The notes below the pieces were generated by a model. That model was given only the letters and a program-made list of their open reading frames with translations, was not told the DNA's origin and ran no database searches. From positions 310,001-374,000 of the forward strand of contig NTJI01000002.1 of the NCBI GenBank assembly GCA_002307375.1: 64,000 nucleotides of DNA, read 5' to 3'. How positions within the stretch are numbered: position 1 is the stretch's first letter; each line of letters opens with the position of its first letter. Source of the stretch: Lysobacteraceae bacterium NML93-0399 (GTDB lineage: Bacteria; Pseudomonadota; Gammaproteobacteria; Xanthomonadales; Xanthomonadaceae). The translations under genes were made by a program, and so were the position numbers. Below, piece by piece: positions 26,957 to 35,891 of the stretch.

Positions 26957-28789
26957 ATGGCCGTAGCCGCGTTCGTCGAACTGCTGCTGCCGCGCCTGCT
27001 CGCGGTCAGCATCCAGGGCAGTCTGCTGGTCGCCCTGGTCTGGGCGCTGTGCCGCGCCCTGCCCCGCCTGCCCGCCGCGACGCGGTGCTGGCTGTGGTGG
27101 CTGGTCGCGCTGCAACTGCTCGTCGGCCTGCTGTGGTCGAACCCGGTCGCACTGCCGCTGCTGCCGGCGGTCGAACAGGTGGTGGCCAGCGAGGCAGCGG
27201 TCCGCGTGCCGCTCGATACACAGGGCGCCGCCGTGTTCGCTCCGGTCGAGCACGACCCGCTCCAGACCGCGGCCGCATCGACGGCCCCGGCGTGGTCGTG
27301 GACGTTCGCATTCGCCCTGATCTGGCTGCTCGGCGTGTTCGCGCTGGTGGCGCGCAGCCTGCACGGCCTGGCCGCGTCGCGACGCCTCGTGGCGGCTTCG
27401 GTGCCGTGCGACGACGCGGGTCTGTTGCAGGCGCTGGCCCTGGCGGCCGACGCGCATGGCCTGCGCAAGTCGCCCGAGGTGCGGGTGTCGGACGCGATCG
27501 CGTCGCCCCAGCTGATCGGCCCTTGGCGTCCCGTCCTGCTGCTGCCCGGCAACCACGCGCGCGTGTTGCGCGCCGACGAACTGGACATGGCACTGACCCA
27601 CGAACTGGTGCATCTGCAACGCCGCGACCTCTGGCTGGGCCTGCTGCCGGCACTCGCGCAGCACCTGTTCTGGTTCCATCCGCTCGCACATCTGGCCACG
27701 CGCGAATACGGGCTCGCCCGCGAAGCCGCCTGCGATGCCGCGGTACTCGCTGGCCACGCGCACGGCGCCCGCGAATACGGCGCCCTGCTGCTGCGGCTGG
27801 GCATCGCCCCGCGCCCCGATGCCGGGCTTGCCAGCGCATCGCCCGACTACACCTTCCTCAAGCGGAGACTGACCATGCTCCAGACCACTCGCCCGCTGTC
27901 GCGCGCCGTCGCGCTGTCGACGACCCTGCTGGTCGCGGCCGTCGGCGTGATGCCCTACCGCATCACCAACGCCGCGACGCCGCCCCCGCCCCCGGCCCCG
28001 GTGACGCCGCCTGCGCCACAGACGCCGCCCGCCCCGCCCGCGCCCCCGGCGCCCGTGACACCGGCCATGCCCACTGCGCCGGCCATGCCCGCAATGCCCG
28101 ACATGCCCGATGCACCGCCGCCTCCCCCGGCACCGCCCGCGCCCGACGCCGACGCCCCGCGCGGTCACGTGCACACCGTCCGCACGCGCAATGCCGGTGC
28201 CGACGGCACGCCGATCCGCGGCACGTTCACGCTGGCCGACACACCGGGCGCGGAGTCCTACGTGCTGCTCGACGACTCCCACAGCATCGCGTTGAGTTCC
28301 AGCGACGAACTGCGCCAGGCCCGCGCGGCGCAGGACGGCACGACACCGATGCTGTGGCTGCGTCGCGGCGACACCCGCTACATCGTCCGCGATGCGGACA
28401 CCATCGCCCGGTTCCGCGCCGCCTTCGACGACGTCGTGCGGCTCGGTGAACAGCAGGGCGCGCTCGGCGCACGCCAGGGCAGCCTCGGCGGCGAACAGGG
28501 CACGCTGGGTGCACGCCAGGGCGAGGTCGGCGGTCGCATCGCCAGGTTCGCGCTCGAGGCGATGGGCGGCGGTGACGACGCCGCCCGCGACGCTGCCCTG
28601 GCCGCGCTGCAGGCCGAATCGCAGCGGCTCGGCGCGCAGATGAACACACTGGCACGACAACAGTCGCTGCTGGCCGGTGAGCAGGGTGCGCTGGCCAGGC
28701 AACAGACCGCCGCGCAGGCCCGCGCGGCGCGTCAGGCCCGTTCGATCGTCGACGAGGTCATCGCCAACGGCCGCGCCCAACGTCTCTGA
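26957..28789 (+). CDS. M56 (BlaR1-like) metallopeptidase with an unusual C-terminal domain
   Basis: A 610-residue membrane metalloprotease. N-terminal helices surround the zinc motif HELVH (215-219), with the third ligand in EAACDAAV about 40 residues later, as in BlaR1. After another helix (about 315-330) comes a Pro-rich linker (about 340-400). The extracytoplasmic part is not a penicillin-binding sensor: it ends in short repeats of the form QG-x-LG (about 495-525) and helical Gln/Ala-rich sequence. It probably senses an envelope signal and destroys the BlaI-type repressor encoded 1 bp upstream. The signal is unknown. Confidence 0.85.
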   Translation: MAVAAFVELLLPRLLAVSIQGSLLVALVWALCRALPRLPAATRCWLWWLVALQLLVGLLWSNPVALPLLPAVEQVVASEAAVRVPLDTQGAAVFAPVEHDPLQTAAASTAPAWSWTFAFALIWLLGVFALVARSLHGLAASRRLVAASVPCDDAGLLQALALAADAHGLRKSPEVRVSDAIASPQLIGPWRPVLLLPGNHARVLRADELDMALTHELVHLQRRDLWLGLLPALAQHLFWFHPLAHLATREYGLAREAACDAAVLAGHAHGAREYGALLLRLGIAPRPDAGLASASPDYTFLKRRLTMLQTTRPLSRAVALSTTLLVAAVGVMPYRITNAATPPPPPAPVTPPAPQTPPAPPAPPAPVTPAMPTAPAMPAMPDMPDAPPPPPAPPAPDADAPRGHVHTVRTRNAGADGTPIRGTFTLADTPGAESYVLLDDSHSIALSSSDELRQARAAQDGTTPMLWLRRGDTRYIVRDADTIARFRAAFDDVVRLGEQQGALGARQGSLGGEQGTLGARQGEVGGRIARFALEAMGGGDDAARDAALAALQAESQRLGAQMNTLARQQSLLAGEQGALARQQTAAQARAARQARSIVDEVIANGRAQRL

Positions 28790-28814
28790 GTCCCGCCGGC
28801 GTCCCGCTCGTGCG

Positions 28815-28836
28815 AACGGCCCGGCAACGGGCCGTT
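28815..28836. terminator. bidirectional terminator
   Basis: AACGGCCCG (28815-28823) pairs with CGGGCCGTT (28828-28836) around GCAA, between the M56 gene and the convergent ATPase gene. A short T run follows on the plus strand. Confidence 0.72.
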
Positions 28837-28849
28837 TCGCCGTATGGCC

Positions 28850-30010
28850 TCAGCGGTCCGGCCAATGCCAGGCCGGCGCATCGAGCAGTCCCTGGCCCGC
28901 GACGACCGTCCGGCCCTCGCGCTTGCCGAGCTGCAGCGTGTGGCAGTCGGGTACCGATTCGAGCGCTGCGATCAGGCGCGTCGCGTGCGAGACCACCCAC
29001 ACCTGCGTGCGCGTGGCGGCCTGCGCGATCAGCCGGGCGAGCGCGGGCAGCAGATCGGGATGCAGGCTGGTCTCGGGCTCGTTGAGCACCATCAGCGGTG
29101 GCGGCCGTGGCGTATGCAGTGCGGCGATCCACAACAGATAGCGCAGCGTGCCGTCGGACAGTTCCGCCGCCGAAAGCGGCCGCAGCAGCCCCGGCTGGTG
29201 GAACTGCAGCGTGAACCGGCCATCGTCGACCTGCAGCACCTGCGCGCGCGCACCGGGGAAGGCGTCCGACACTGCGGCATCGAGCGCCTGCGGATCGCCG
29301 ATCTCACGGATCGTCGCCCACGCCGCGCCGAGGTCGTGGCCGTCGTGCGCGAGCGCCGTGGTCCGCGTGCCCAGTTGCGGCAGACGCGCCGGCGCCTGCG
29401 CGTCGGAGCGGAAATGGTCGTAGAAGCGCCAGCGGCGGATGGCCTCGCGCAGCTGCAGCACTTCCGGCGCACGACGCGGATCGGCGATCTGCGCGAACAG
29501 GCTCTCGAACGGGTCGAGATGCGCGTCCATCATCTCGAATCCGCGCCCTTGCCGGATCCGCACGGTCGCGCCGCGTCGATCGACGAGCAGGCTGGCCGGA
29601 CGCAGGAACGGGCCGCTCCAGATCACCTCGCGCTTGATTTCCGGGTCGCGTCCGAACACCGACTGCGACGGCACCGGCAGGCCCAGATCGATCGCATAGC
29701 CGAAGTCCTCGCCGGCAAAGCCGAGCTTCAGCGAGACCGGGGCCAGGCGTGGGCCGCCCTGCACGACACCGCTGCCGTGTCCGCGCGCGCCGGGCCGCTC
29801 GGGACCCGCCCACAGCGTCGATGCCAGACCACCTTCGCGGGCGAGCGCCGGCACCACGCCGCCGCGCGCGGTGTCGGCAAGCAAGCGCAAGGCCTTGTAG
29901 AGGTTGGACTTGCCGCTGCCGTTGGCGCCGGTGACGAGATTGAGCCGGCCCATCGGCGCCACCAGCGCGTGCAGGGAACGGTAATGGGCGACGGCGAGGG
30001 TCGACAGCAT
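28850..30010 (-). CDS. AAA-family ATPase (RecF/SMC-like)
   Basis: A 386-residue ATPase with RecF/OLD-like organisation. Walker A is GANGSGKSN (28-36); the signature-like LSDGTLRYL and Walker B with catalytic glutamate in MVLNEPETSLHPD lie in the C-terminal third, followed by WVVSHATRLI (switch histidine). Such stand-alone ATPases are widespread and mostly uncharacterised; some belong to defence or repair systems. No toxin-like or nuclease partner is adjacent here, so no system is proposed. Confidence 0.82.
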   Translation of the reverse strand: MLSTLAVAHYRSLHALVAPMGRLNLVTGANGSGKSNLYKALRLLADTARGGVVPALAREGGLASTLWAGPERPGARGHGSGVVQGGPRLAPVSLKLGFAGEDFGYAIDLGLPVPSQSVFGRDPEIKREVIWSGPFLRPASLLVDRRGATVRIRQGRGFEMMDAHLDPFESLFAQIADPRRAPEVLQLREAIRRWRFYDHFRSDAQAPARLPQLGTRTTALAHDGHDLGAAWATIREIGDPQALDAAVSDAFPGARAQVLQVDDGRFTLQFHQPGLLRPLSAAELSDGTLRYLLWIAALHTPRPPPLMVLNEPETSLHPDLLPALARLIAQAATRTQVWVVSHATRLIAALESVPDCHTLQLGKREGRTVVAGQGLLDAPAWHWPDR

Positions 30011-30041
30011 CGGTGACGTCCGCAGGCGGCGGGCGAGCGTG

Positions 30042-31091
30042 TCAGCGTGAGGTCGCAGGTCCTGCGATCCGCAGACGCACGCGGGCGATGAAACTGTCGG
30101 AGGCCAGGTACAGCGTGCGGCCATCGCCGCCGAAGGTGACATTGGCGACCGCGCTGCCGGTCTCGATGCGCCCCAGGCGCGTGCCATCGGGCGCGAAGGC
30201 AAACACGCCGCCCGGGCCGGTCGCCAGCACTGTGCCATCGGCCGCAACGGTCATGCCGTCGGGCAGCCCCGGCGCGTCGTCGCCGACCAGCGCGGTGACA
30301 TCGGCGAACACCCGCCGTGCGGTGACCGCGCCGCTCGCGTCGAGCGTGTAGGCCATCCACAGTGCACGTTCGGGGTCGGAATTGGCGACGTAGAGGGTGC
30401 GCTGGTCGGGCGACAGCGCGATGCCGTTGGGGCGCGTGAGCTGGTCGTCGAGCAGATGCACGCGACCATCGGTGTCGAGCCGGTACACGCCGTTGAACGC
30501 CAGTTCCTTGACCGGCGAATCGTCCAGGTCCTTCAGGCCGTACGGCGGATCGGTGAAGAACACCGCGCCGTCGTCGCGACGCACGACGTCATTGGGGCTG
30601 TTGAAGCGCTTGCCTTCGAAGTCGCGCGCAAGCACGGTGCGCGCGCGGGTGCGCAGGTCCAGCCGCGCCACCGCGCGGTTGCCCGAATCGGCCAGCAGCA
30701 AGGTGCCGCCAGGCTCGGCGAACAGGCCGTTGGCGCCGGCTTCGCGCAGCACGTCGGTCGGCGGGCCGTCGTAGCCCGACGGTTCGAGGAACACCGACAG
30801 CCCGCCGGCCTGCGACCAGCGATGGATGCGGTTTTCCGGCACATCGGTGAACAACAGATAGCCCGCCCCGTCGGCAATCCAGGCCGGCCCTTCGGCCCAG
30901 GTGAAGCCCTCGGCCAGCCTCTCGATGCGCGCATCCGGCGCGACCACGGCGTCGAAGCCCTCGGCGTATGCGGTCAGCCCACCCACCGTTGAATACGAAG
31001 GCGACATACCGGGCGTGGACCCGGCGCCACCGGCGCAGCCGCCCAGCGCCGAGGCGCACAGCAGGACCGAAAGGGAATGGAACGCGCGCAT
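30042..31091 (-). CDS. SMP-30/gluconolactonase-family lipoprotein
   Basis: A 349-residue six-bladed propeller with a lipoprotein signal (LGGCAGG). Metal-site residues are visible in FTWAEGPAW (Glu), FNSPNDVV (Asn) and GLPDGM (Asp), as in the SMP-30/LRE domain of lactonases. The enzyme probably acts in the periplasm on a sugar lactone or related compound. ATG 31091 directly precedes the signal sequence. It lies 32 bp upstream of the AAA ATPase gene on the same strand and may share its transcript. Confidence 0.85.
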   Translation of the reverse strand: MRAFHSLSVLLCASALGGCAGGAGSTPGMSPSYSTVGGLTAYAEGFDAVVAPDARIERLAEGFTWAEGPAWIADGAGYLLFTDVPENRIHRWSQAGGLSVFLEPSGYDGPPTDVLREAGANGLFAEPGGTLLLADSGNRAVARLDLRTRARTVLARDFEGKRFNSPNDVVRRDDGAVFFTDPPYGLKDLDDSPVKELAFNGVYRLDTDGRVHLLDDQLTRPNGIALSPDQRTLYVANSDPERALWMAYTLDASGAVTARRVFADVTALVGDDAPGLPDGMTVAADGTVLATGPGGVFAFAPDGTRLGRIETGSAVANVTFGGDGRTLYLASDSFIARVRLRIAGPATSR

Positions 31092-31256
31092 GGCAACACC
31101 TCGAACGGGACGGGCCGCACAGCCTGCCACGCCCCCTGTCACATCGCGTCGCGACCGCGCCACCGGAACAGTGTTTCGCACGGCTCGCCATGGTGGGCCG
31201 GCTCCCTCGGCCGCAGCTTGTTGCGCACCACGACGGCCGTTGCCGAGGAGTCTCCG

Positions 31257-32045
31257 ATGTCCCGCCTGCCCGCGCTTTTCATCTCGCACGGCTCGCCGAT
31301 GACCGCGCTCGAACCCGGCGAGGCCGGGCTGCGACTTGCCGCGCTCGCGGCCGCACTGCCGCGGCCACGTGCCATCGTCATCGCCTCGGCGCACTGGCTG
31401 GCCGCGGCGCCACGCGTTGGCGGTGCGCCGCAACCGCTGACCATCCACGACTTCGGCGGCTTCCCGCAGGCCTTGTTCGACATGCGTTATCCGGCGCCCG
31501 GAGATCCGGCACTCGCCGCGCAGGTGGCCGAGCTGCTCGCGGCGGCCGGGCTGTCTGCGGCGCTCGACCCGCAGCGCGGCCTCGACCACGGCGTCTGGGT
31601 GCCGCTGCATCTGCTTTACCCGGATGCCGCGATCCCGGTGGTCCCGGTCTCGATACAGCCCGACCTGGGCCCGGCCCACCAGTTCGCGCTGGGACAGGCC
31701 CTGGCACCGCTGCGCGACGATGGCGTGCTGGTCATCGGCTCGGGCAGCATCACCCACAACCTGCACGACTGGCGCCACTACAGCGAGGCGCGCGAAGCGC
31801 CCTACGTGCGCCCCTTCATCGAATGGATCGAGCAGCGATTGTCGGCAGACGAGATCGAGGCCCTGCTCGATTACCGGCGGCAGGCGCCGTTCGCCGAACG
31901 CGCCCACCCGACCGACGAACACTTGCTGCCGCTGTACGTCGCGATGGGCGCCGGCGGTGCGCCGATGCGTGCGCAGCGCATCGACGCCGGCATCGATCAG
32001 GGATTCCTGGCGATGGACATCTACCGGTTCGACGGGACGCCCTGA
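31257..32045 (+). CDS. LigB/DODA-type extradiol dioxygenase
   Basis: A 262-residue class III extradiol dioxygenase. It opens PALFISHGSPMTAL with a metal histidine in SHGSP, has a second in ASAHW, and LDHGVWVPLHLLYP and GSGSITHNLHDWRHY in the middle, the YgiD/DODA pattern. The family cleaves catechol-type aromatic rings (for example 4,5-DOPA) with iron or zinc. GAGGAG just upstream sets ATG 31257. A strong terminator follows. Confidence 0.87.
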   Translation: MSRLPALFISHGSPMTALEPGEAGLRLAALAAALPRPRAIVIASAHWLAAAPRVGGAPQPLTIHDFGGFPQALFDMRYPAPGDPALAAQVAELLAAAGLSAALDPQRGLDHGVWVPLHLLYPDAAIPVVPVSIQPDLGPAHQFALGQALAPLRDDGVLVIGSGSITHNLHDWRHYSEAREAPYVRPFIEWIEQRLSADEIEALLDYRRQAPFAERAHPTDEHLLPLYVAMGAGGAPMRAQRIDAGIDQGFLAMDIYRFDGTP

Positions 32046-32050
32046 TACGA

Positions 32051-32075
32051 AAACGCCGGCGCGGGGCCGGCGTTT
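32051..32075. terminator. bidirectional terminator
   Basis: AAACGCCGGC (32051-32060) pairs over 10 bp with GCCGGCGTTT (32066-32075) around GCGGG. It separates the dioxygenase from the convergent transporter gene. Confidence 0.85.
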
Positions 32076-32096
32076 CGCTTTGCACTCGTTGCGGTA

Positions 32097-33461
32097 TCAG
32101 CGGCGTTTGCCGATCCGCGCATGCATGTGCGCTTCGTCGTCCAGCCAGTTCTGGTCCTTGTTCTTCAGGAAGAAGATGTAGACCACCAGCGAGACCGCGA
32201 TGACCGAGGTCGCGTAGATCACGAAGGTCGAGACCTGGTTGGACGACAGCGCCGCCTGGTAGGCCAGCGGCGCGGTGCCGCCGAATGCCGAGTTCGCCAG
32301 CGCGTAGCCCAGACCCACGCCCAGCGCGCGGATGTGGGTGGGGAACAGTTCGGCCTTCACCACCGCGTTGATCGAGGTGTAGCCGGTCAGGATCACGAAG
32401 CCGATGCCGAGGATCACGAAGGCCGACAGCGCGCTCGTCTGCTGCGGCAGCGCCGTCACCAGATACCAGGTGTAGAGCACGCCGCCGATGCCGAAGAACA
32501 CCAGCAGGCTCTTGCGACCGATGCTGTCCGACAGCCAGCCGCCGACCGGCTGCAGCAGCATCAGGAAGGTCAACAAGCCGAGGTTGATCCAGGTGCCGAC
32601 GATGACGTCGTCGCCGGCGAAAGCGCTCTGGATCATCTTCGGACCGTTCACCGAGTAGGTGTAGAAGGCGATGGTGCCGCCGGCGGTGATCAGGAAGCAC
32701 AGCAGCAGCGGCCGCCACTGGTTGACGAACAGCTCGCGCATCGAGCCGGACGTGCGTGCACCGCCGGTCTTCGCCGCCTCGATCGATTCGACCTCCAGCG
32801 ACTCATCCATCGTGCGGCGCAGCCAGAACACCACGATCGCCGCCAAGCCGCCGATGCCGAAGGCCACGCGCCAGCCCCATTCGGAGATCTGCGACACATC
32901 GAGCATCAGCAGCATCGCCAGCAATGTGGCCTGCGCCAGCACGTGACCGCCGACCAGCGTCACGTAGTGGAACGAGGACAGGAAGCCGCGCCGGCCCGGA
33001 ATCGCGGCCTCGGACATGTAAGTCGCGCTGGCGCCGTATTCGCCGCCGGTCGCAAACCCCTGCACCAGGCGCGCGAACAGCAGCAGCACTGCCGCCCAGA
33101 TGCCGATCTGTTGTGCGGTCGGCGCAATCGCGATCAGGAACGAGCAACCCGCCATCACCGACACCGACACCGTCAGTGCGAGACGCCGGCCGTAGCGGTC
33201 GGCAAAGCGGCCGAAGTACCAGGCGCCGATGGGGCGCATCAGGAAGGTCGCAGCGAAAATCGCCCACACGTACAGCGTGGAGTTCTTGTCGTCGGCCGAG
33301 AAGAACTGCGACTCGAAGTAGGCGGCGAACACCGAGTAGACGTAGACGTCGTACCACTCGACGAGGTTGCCGGCCGACCCCTTGAGGGTGTTGGACACCG
33401 ACCGGCGCAAGCTGGCGGGACGGTTCGCGGAGGGGGCGGCTGCAGCGCTGGACGCACTCAT
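32097..33461 (-). CDS. MFS transporter, metabolite:H+ symporter (MHS) type
   Basis: A 454-residue, 12-helix transporter. The opening GNLVEWYDVYVYSVFAAYFE and RPIGAWYFGRFADRYGRR are diagnostic for the MHS branch of the major facilitator superfamily, which imports alpha-ketoglutarate, proline/betaine, citrate or shikimate. The loop motif LSDSIGRKSLL opens the second half. The substrate is not assignable. ATG 33461 gives a typical 30-residue cytoplasmic N terminus; the frame extends upstream without a sensible alternative. Confidence 0.87.
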   Translation of the reverse strand: MSASSAAAAPSANRPASLRRSVSNTLKGSAGNLVEWYDVYVYSVFAAYFESQFFSADDKNSTLYVWAIFAATFLMRPIGAWYFGRFADRYGRRLALTVSVSVMAGCSFLIAIAPTAQQIGIWAAVLLLFARLVQGFATGGEYGASATYMSEAAIPGRRGFLSSFHYVTLVGGHVLAQATLLAMLLMLDVSQISEWGWRVAFGIGGLAAIVVFWLRRTMDESLEVESIEAAKTGGARTSGSMRELFVNQWRPLLLCFLITAGGTIAFYTYSVNGPKMIQSAFAGDDVIVGTWINLGLLTFLMLLQPVGGWLSDSIGRKSLLVFFGIGGVLYTWYLVTALPQQTSALSAFVILGIGFVILTGYTSINAVVKAELFPTHIRALGVGLGYALANSAFGGTAPLAYQAALSSNQVSTFVIYATSVIAVSLVVYIFFLKNKDQNWLDDEAHMHARIGKRR

Positions 33462-33792
33462 GCGGGGGGCCTGCTCGGGGGGAGAAGGCGGCGAGTATAG
33501 GTGCCGGCCCGGTGAGGGGCGGCGCATCTAGTCCATTGGTATTAGAGATGGCACGGCCGCGCTGTGCGTCGGCATCGAGTCGCGTAGAGACAATCCGGCG
33601 TGCGGCTGCGAATGACAGCGGACGAGCCGGGGCCAACGACGCGCGGTCGAACGCGCGCCGAACCTCCGCGTGCTCACTGCGCCGGCAATCGCGCGACCGG
33701 GTTGTGCCCCTCGGAGGCGCAGCCCGGCGACGGCGACGGCCGCCCGACTCTCGCAAACATCTCGGATCGACCGCAGCCGAGGCGTCGCTGAT
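33462..33792. other. gene-free stretch before the MHS transporter
   Basis: This 331-bp region presumably contains the promoter of the transporter gene. I see no convincing small gene, repeat or RNA structure. Short open frames on both strands have no recognisable features. Confidence 0.5.
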
Positions 33793-34257
33793 TCAGGCCG
33801 TGCCCGCTTCGGCCCCACCGCGCTGCAAGGGATCGGGCAGCGGGTCGGCGGCATCGACGAACGACAGCGACACCGAGTTGAGGCAATGGCGCTCGAACGT
33901 CGGCGGCGGACCGTCCGGGAACACATGCCCCAGATGGCTGCCGCAGCGGGCGCAGACTTCCTCGACCCGGATCATCCCGTGGCTGGTGTCGCGGATGCGG
34001 CCGATGTGCGCTTCCTCGTACGGCGCGAAGAAACTCGGCCAGCCGGTGCCCGAATCGAACTTTGCGCTGGAGCGGAACAGCGGCAGACCGCACAGCCGGC
34101 AGCAGTAGGTGCCCTCGCGCTTGTTGTCGAGGAACACGCCGCAGAACGGTGCCTCGGTACCGTGTTGCAGCAGCACGCGGCGCTCGTCGGCGGACAGCCC
34201 GGCTTCCAGCGTGGCGCGCTGTTCGGGGGTGAGCGGCGTGAGATCGAAACGGGACAT
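33793..34257 (-). CDS. msrB: peptide-methionine (R)-S-oxide reductase
   Basis: A 154-residue MsrB. The zinc cysteine pairs are in YCCRLCGLPLF and CARCGSHLGHVF, the substrate region is SGTGWPSFF, and the catalytic cysteine lies in RHCLNSVSLSF. All key residues are intact. It repairs R-methionine sulfoxide in the cytoplasm. The start ATG 34257 has AGGA 5 bases upstream; ATG 34263 is in frame. The C-terminal tail of about 20 residues beyond the core is not conserved in the family. Confidence 0.95.
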   Translation of the reverse strand: MSRFDLTPLTPEQRATLEAGLSADERRVLLQHGTEAPFCGVFLDNKREGTYCCRLCGLPLFRSSAKFDSGTGWPSFFAPYEEAHIGRIRDTSHGMIRVEEVCARCGSHLGHVFPDGPPPTFERHCLNSVSLSFVDAADPLPDPLQRGGAEAGTA

Positions 34258-34400
34258 GGGCATCCTGGCGGCGGCGCGGCGGCGAGCGTGGAACTCCACA
34301 GATGGCGGCAAGCCTGCCGCGTCTCAAGCCGGGCGCGCGTGAACCCGCACACGCGCACGCCCCCGCGTTTCCAGCCCGTAATCAGCGCGAGTTGTCACGT

Positions 34401-34437
34401 TGCAGGAGCGCGCTCACTCGTGAACGCGCCTCCTGCC
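34401..34437. repeat. degenerate REP-like element
   Basis: TGCAGGAGCGCG and CGCGCCTCCTGC form an inverted pair around a degenerate centre. It is the same family as the TGTAGGAGCG elements elsewhere, with the outer T changed to C and a decayed central hairpin. Confidence 0.6.
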
Positions 34438-34477
34438 GCGTTCGCCTCGTTCCTTCCCTGCGCTGCTCGTGACGATC

Positions 34478-35281
34478 TCAGGCGCCCTTCGGCCGCGCCA
34501 CTTCGATCCACGTCGGCGCGTGGTCGCTGGCCTTGTCTTCCAGCCGTACCCAGCGATCCACTCCCGCAGCCCGGACGGTCTTCGCCAGCACCGGATTGGC
34601 CAGCAGATGATCGATGCGCAGTCCGCGGTCGCGCTGCGCATGCTGACGGAAGTAGTCCCAGAACGTGTAGACCGTGTCCTCCCCGAACACGTCGCGCAGC
34701 GTATCGGTCCAGCCCTGCGCCAGCAGCGCCTCGAAGGCGGTGCGCACCTCCGGCTGGATCAGCGCATCCTTGCGCCAGGCCTTGGCGTCGTACACATCCG
34801 CATCGGTGGGAATCACGTTGAAATCACCCATCAGCAGCGCCGGATGCGGCAGATCCACCAGCGTCTTCGCATGCCGCTGCAGGCGCGCCATCCACGCCAG
34901 CTTGTAGTCGAACTTCGGCCCCGGCTGCGGGTTGCCGTTGGGCAGATACAGCGCCCCGACGACGACGCCGTGGACCGCCGCTTCGATGTAGCGCGCCTGG
35001 TCGCCCTTCGCACCGCCCGGCAATCCGCGTCGGCTTTCCACCGGCACCGCGCCGCGGCCGAGCAGCGCCACGCCGTTCCACCCGCGCTGGCCCTGCCAGA
35101 TCGCACCGTAGCCTGCCGCCTCCAGCGCCTCCACCGGAAATGCGTCGTCGGCGGCCTTGAGCTCCTGCAGCGCGACGACATCCGGCTTCGATTCCGCCAG
35201 CCACGCCAGCAGGTTCGGCAGCCGCGTCGCGATGCCGTTGACGTTGAAGGTGGCGAGTTTCAGAGTGTTCCGGCGGCTCAT
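34478..35281 (-). CDS. xthA: exodeoxyribonuclease III
   Basis: A 267-residue AP endonuclease/exonuclease of the XthA type. LATFNVNGI opens the fold; ALQELKA carries the metal glutamate, ALYLPNG the catalytic tyrosine region, GDFNVIP the Asp-Asn pair, and KASDHAPTW the terminal Asp-His. It cleaves abasic sites and removes 3' blocks in base-excision repair. GGAG 6 bases before ATG 35281 decides the start over two earlier in-frame ATG codons. Confidence 0.94.
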   Translation of the reverse strand: MSRRNTLKLATFNVNGIATRLPNLLAWLAESKPDVVALQELKAADDAFPVEALEAAGYGAIWQGQRGWNGVALLGRGAVPVESRRGLPGGAKGDQARYIEAAVHGVVVGALYLPNGNPQPGPKFDYKLAWMARLQRHAKTLVDLPHPALLMGDFNVIPTDADVYDAKAWRKDALIQPEVRTAFEALLAQGWTDTLRDVFGEDTVYTFWDYFRQHAQRDRGLRIDHLLANPVLAKTVRAAGVDRWVRLEDKASDHAPTWIEVARPKGA

Positions 35282-35457
35282 GGTGGGCTCCATCACGAAC
35301 ACGCGACGCTAGCCCGTCGCCCGCCGCGTGCGGATGAAAACCGCCGGTCTCTCGCGCGAACTTTCCCGGCGCCAACCCCGTCGCGCGCTGCACGTTGCTG
35401 CGGGCGCGGCAGCGGAGCGCGACCACTGCCGCGCCCTGCAGAACTGGGCGCTGCTCG

Positions 35458-35841
35458 TCAATGGATCATGAAGTCGTAACGACCGCCCACCGGGTGATCG
35501 TCGCCACCCACGACACGCCATTCCACCTGGTAATCGCCTTGCGACAACGCCTGCGCGGGAACAGCGTGAAGGGTTCGGTTCTCGTTGCTGTGGGTGACCG
35601 TGATGTTCTCGACCGGCGTCAGCGTTCGATCACCATTGATCCTGCTCACGGTGACGCGCGAGGCACCCGGTTGCACAGCCCCGTCGAACGTCAGCTCGAT
35701 GTGGTGGAACGCCGACACGTGGCTGTCTGCTGCGGGCGTCGAGGACACCAGGGTGACATGGGCGGAAGCACCGCCAGCGACGACGAGACCGGCAGCAAGC
35801 ACCAGGCCCTGCAGCGCGCGACGCAACAATGGAATAGGCAT
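35458..35841 (-). CDS. copC: periplasmic copper-binding protein CopC
   Basis: A 127-residue CopC. After a signal peptide (about 1-27, ending ASA) the mature protein starts HVTLVSSTPA, placing the N-terminal histidine that binds Cu(II). The second Cu(II) site residues are in GGDDHPVGGRYDF (Asp and His), and FHHIELTF is also typical. No Met-rich Cu(I) loop is seen, so it is the Cu(II)-only variety. It follows copB by 50 bp and closes the copLABC cluster; no copD is present. Confidence 0.9.
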   Translation of the reverse strand: MPIPLLRRALQGLVLAAGLVVAGGASAHVTLVSSTPAADSHVSAFHHIELTFDGAVQPGASRVTVSRINGDRTLTPVENITVTHSNENRTLHAVPAQALSQGDYQVEWRVVGGDDHPVGGRYDFMIH

Positions 35842-35891
35842 GAAACACCGTCCTTTGATCGTGAATGGAACGACTGGAAAGCAACTTGGCA

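Noticed and set aside
28850-31091. AAA ATPase plus SMP-30 gene as a defence system
   Set aside because: The neighbour is a periplasmic lactonase-like lipoprotein with no nuclease or toxin features; no known defence pair matches.
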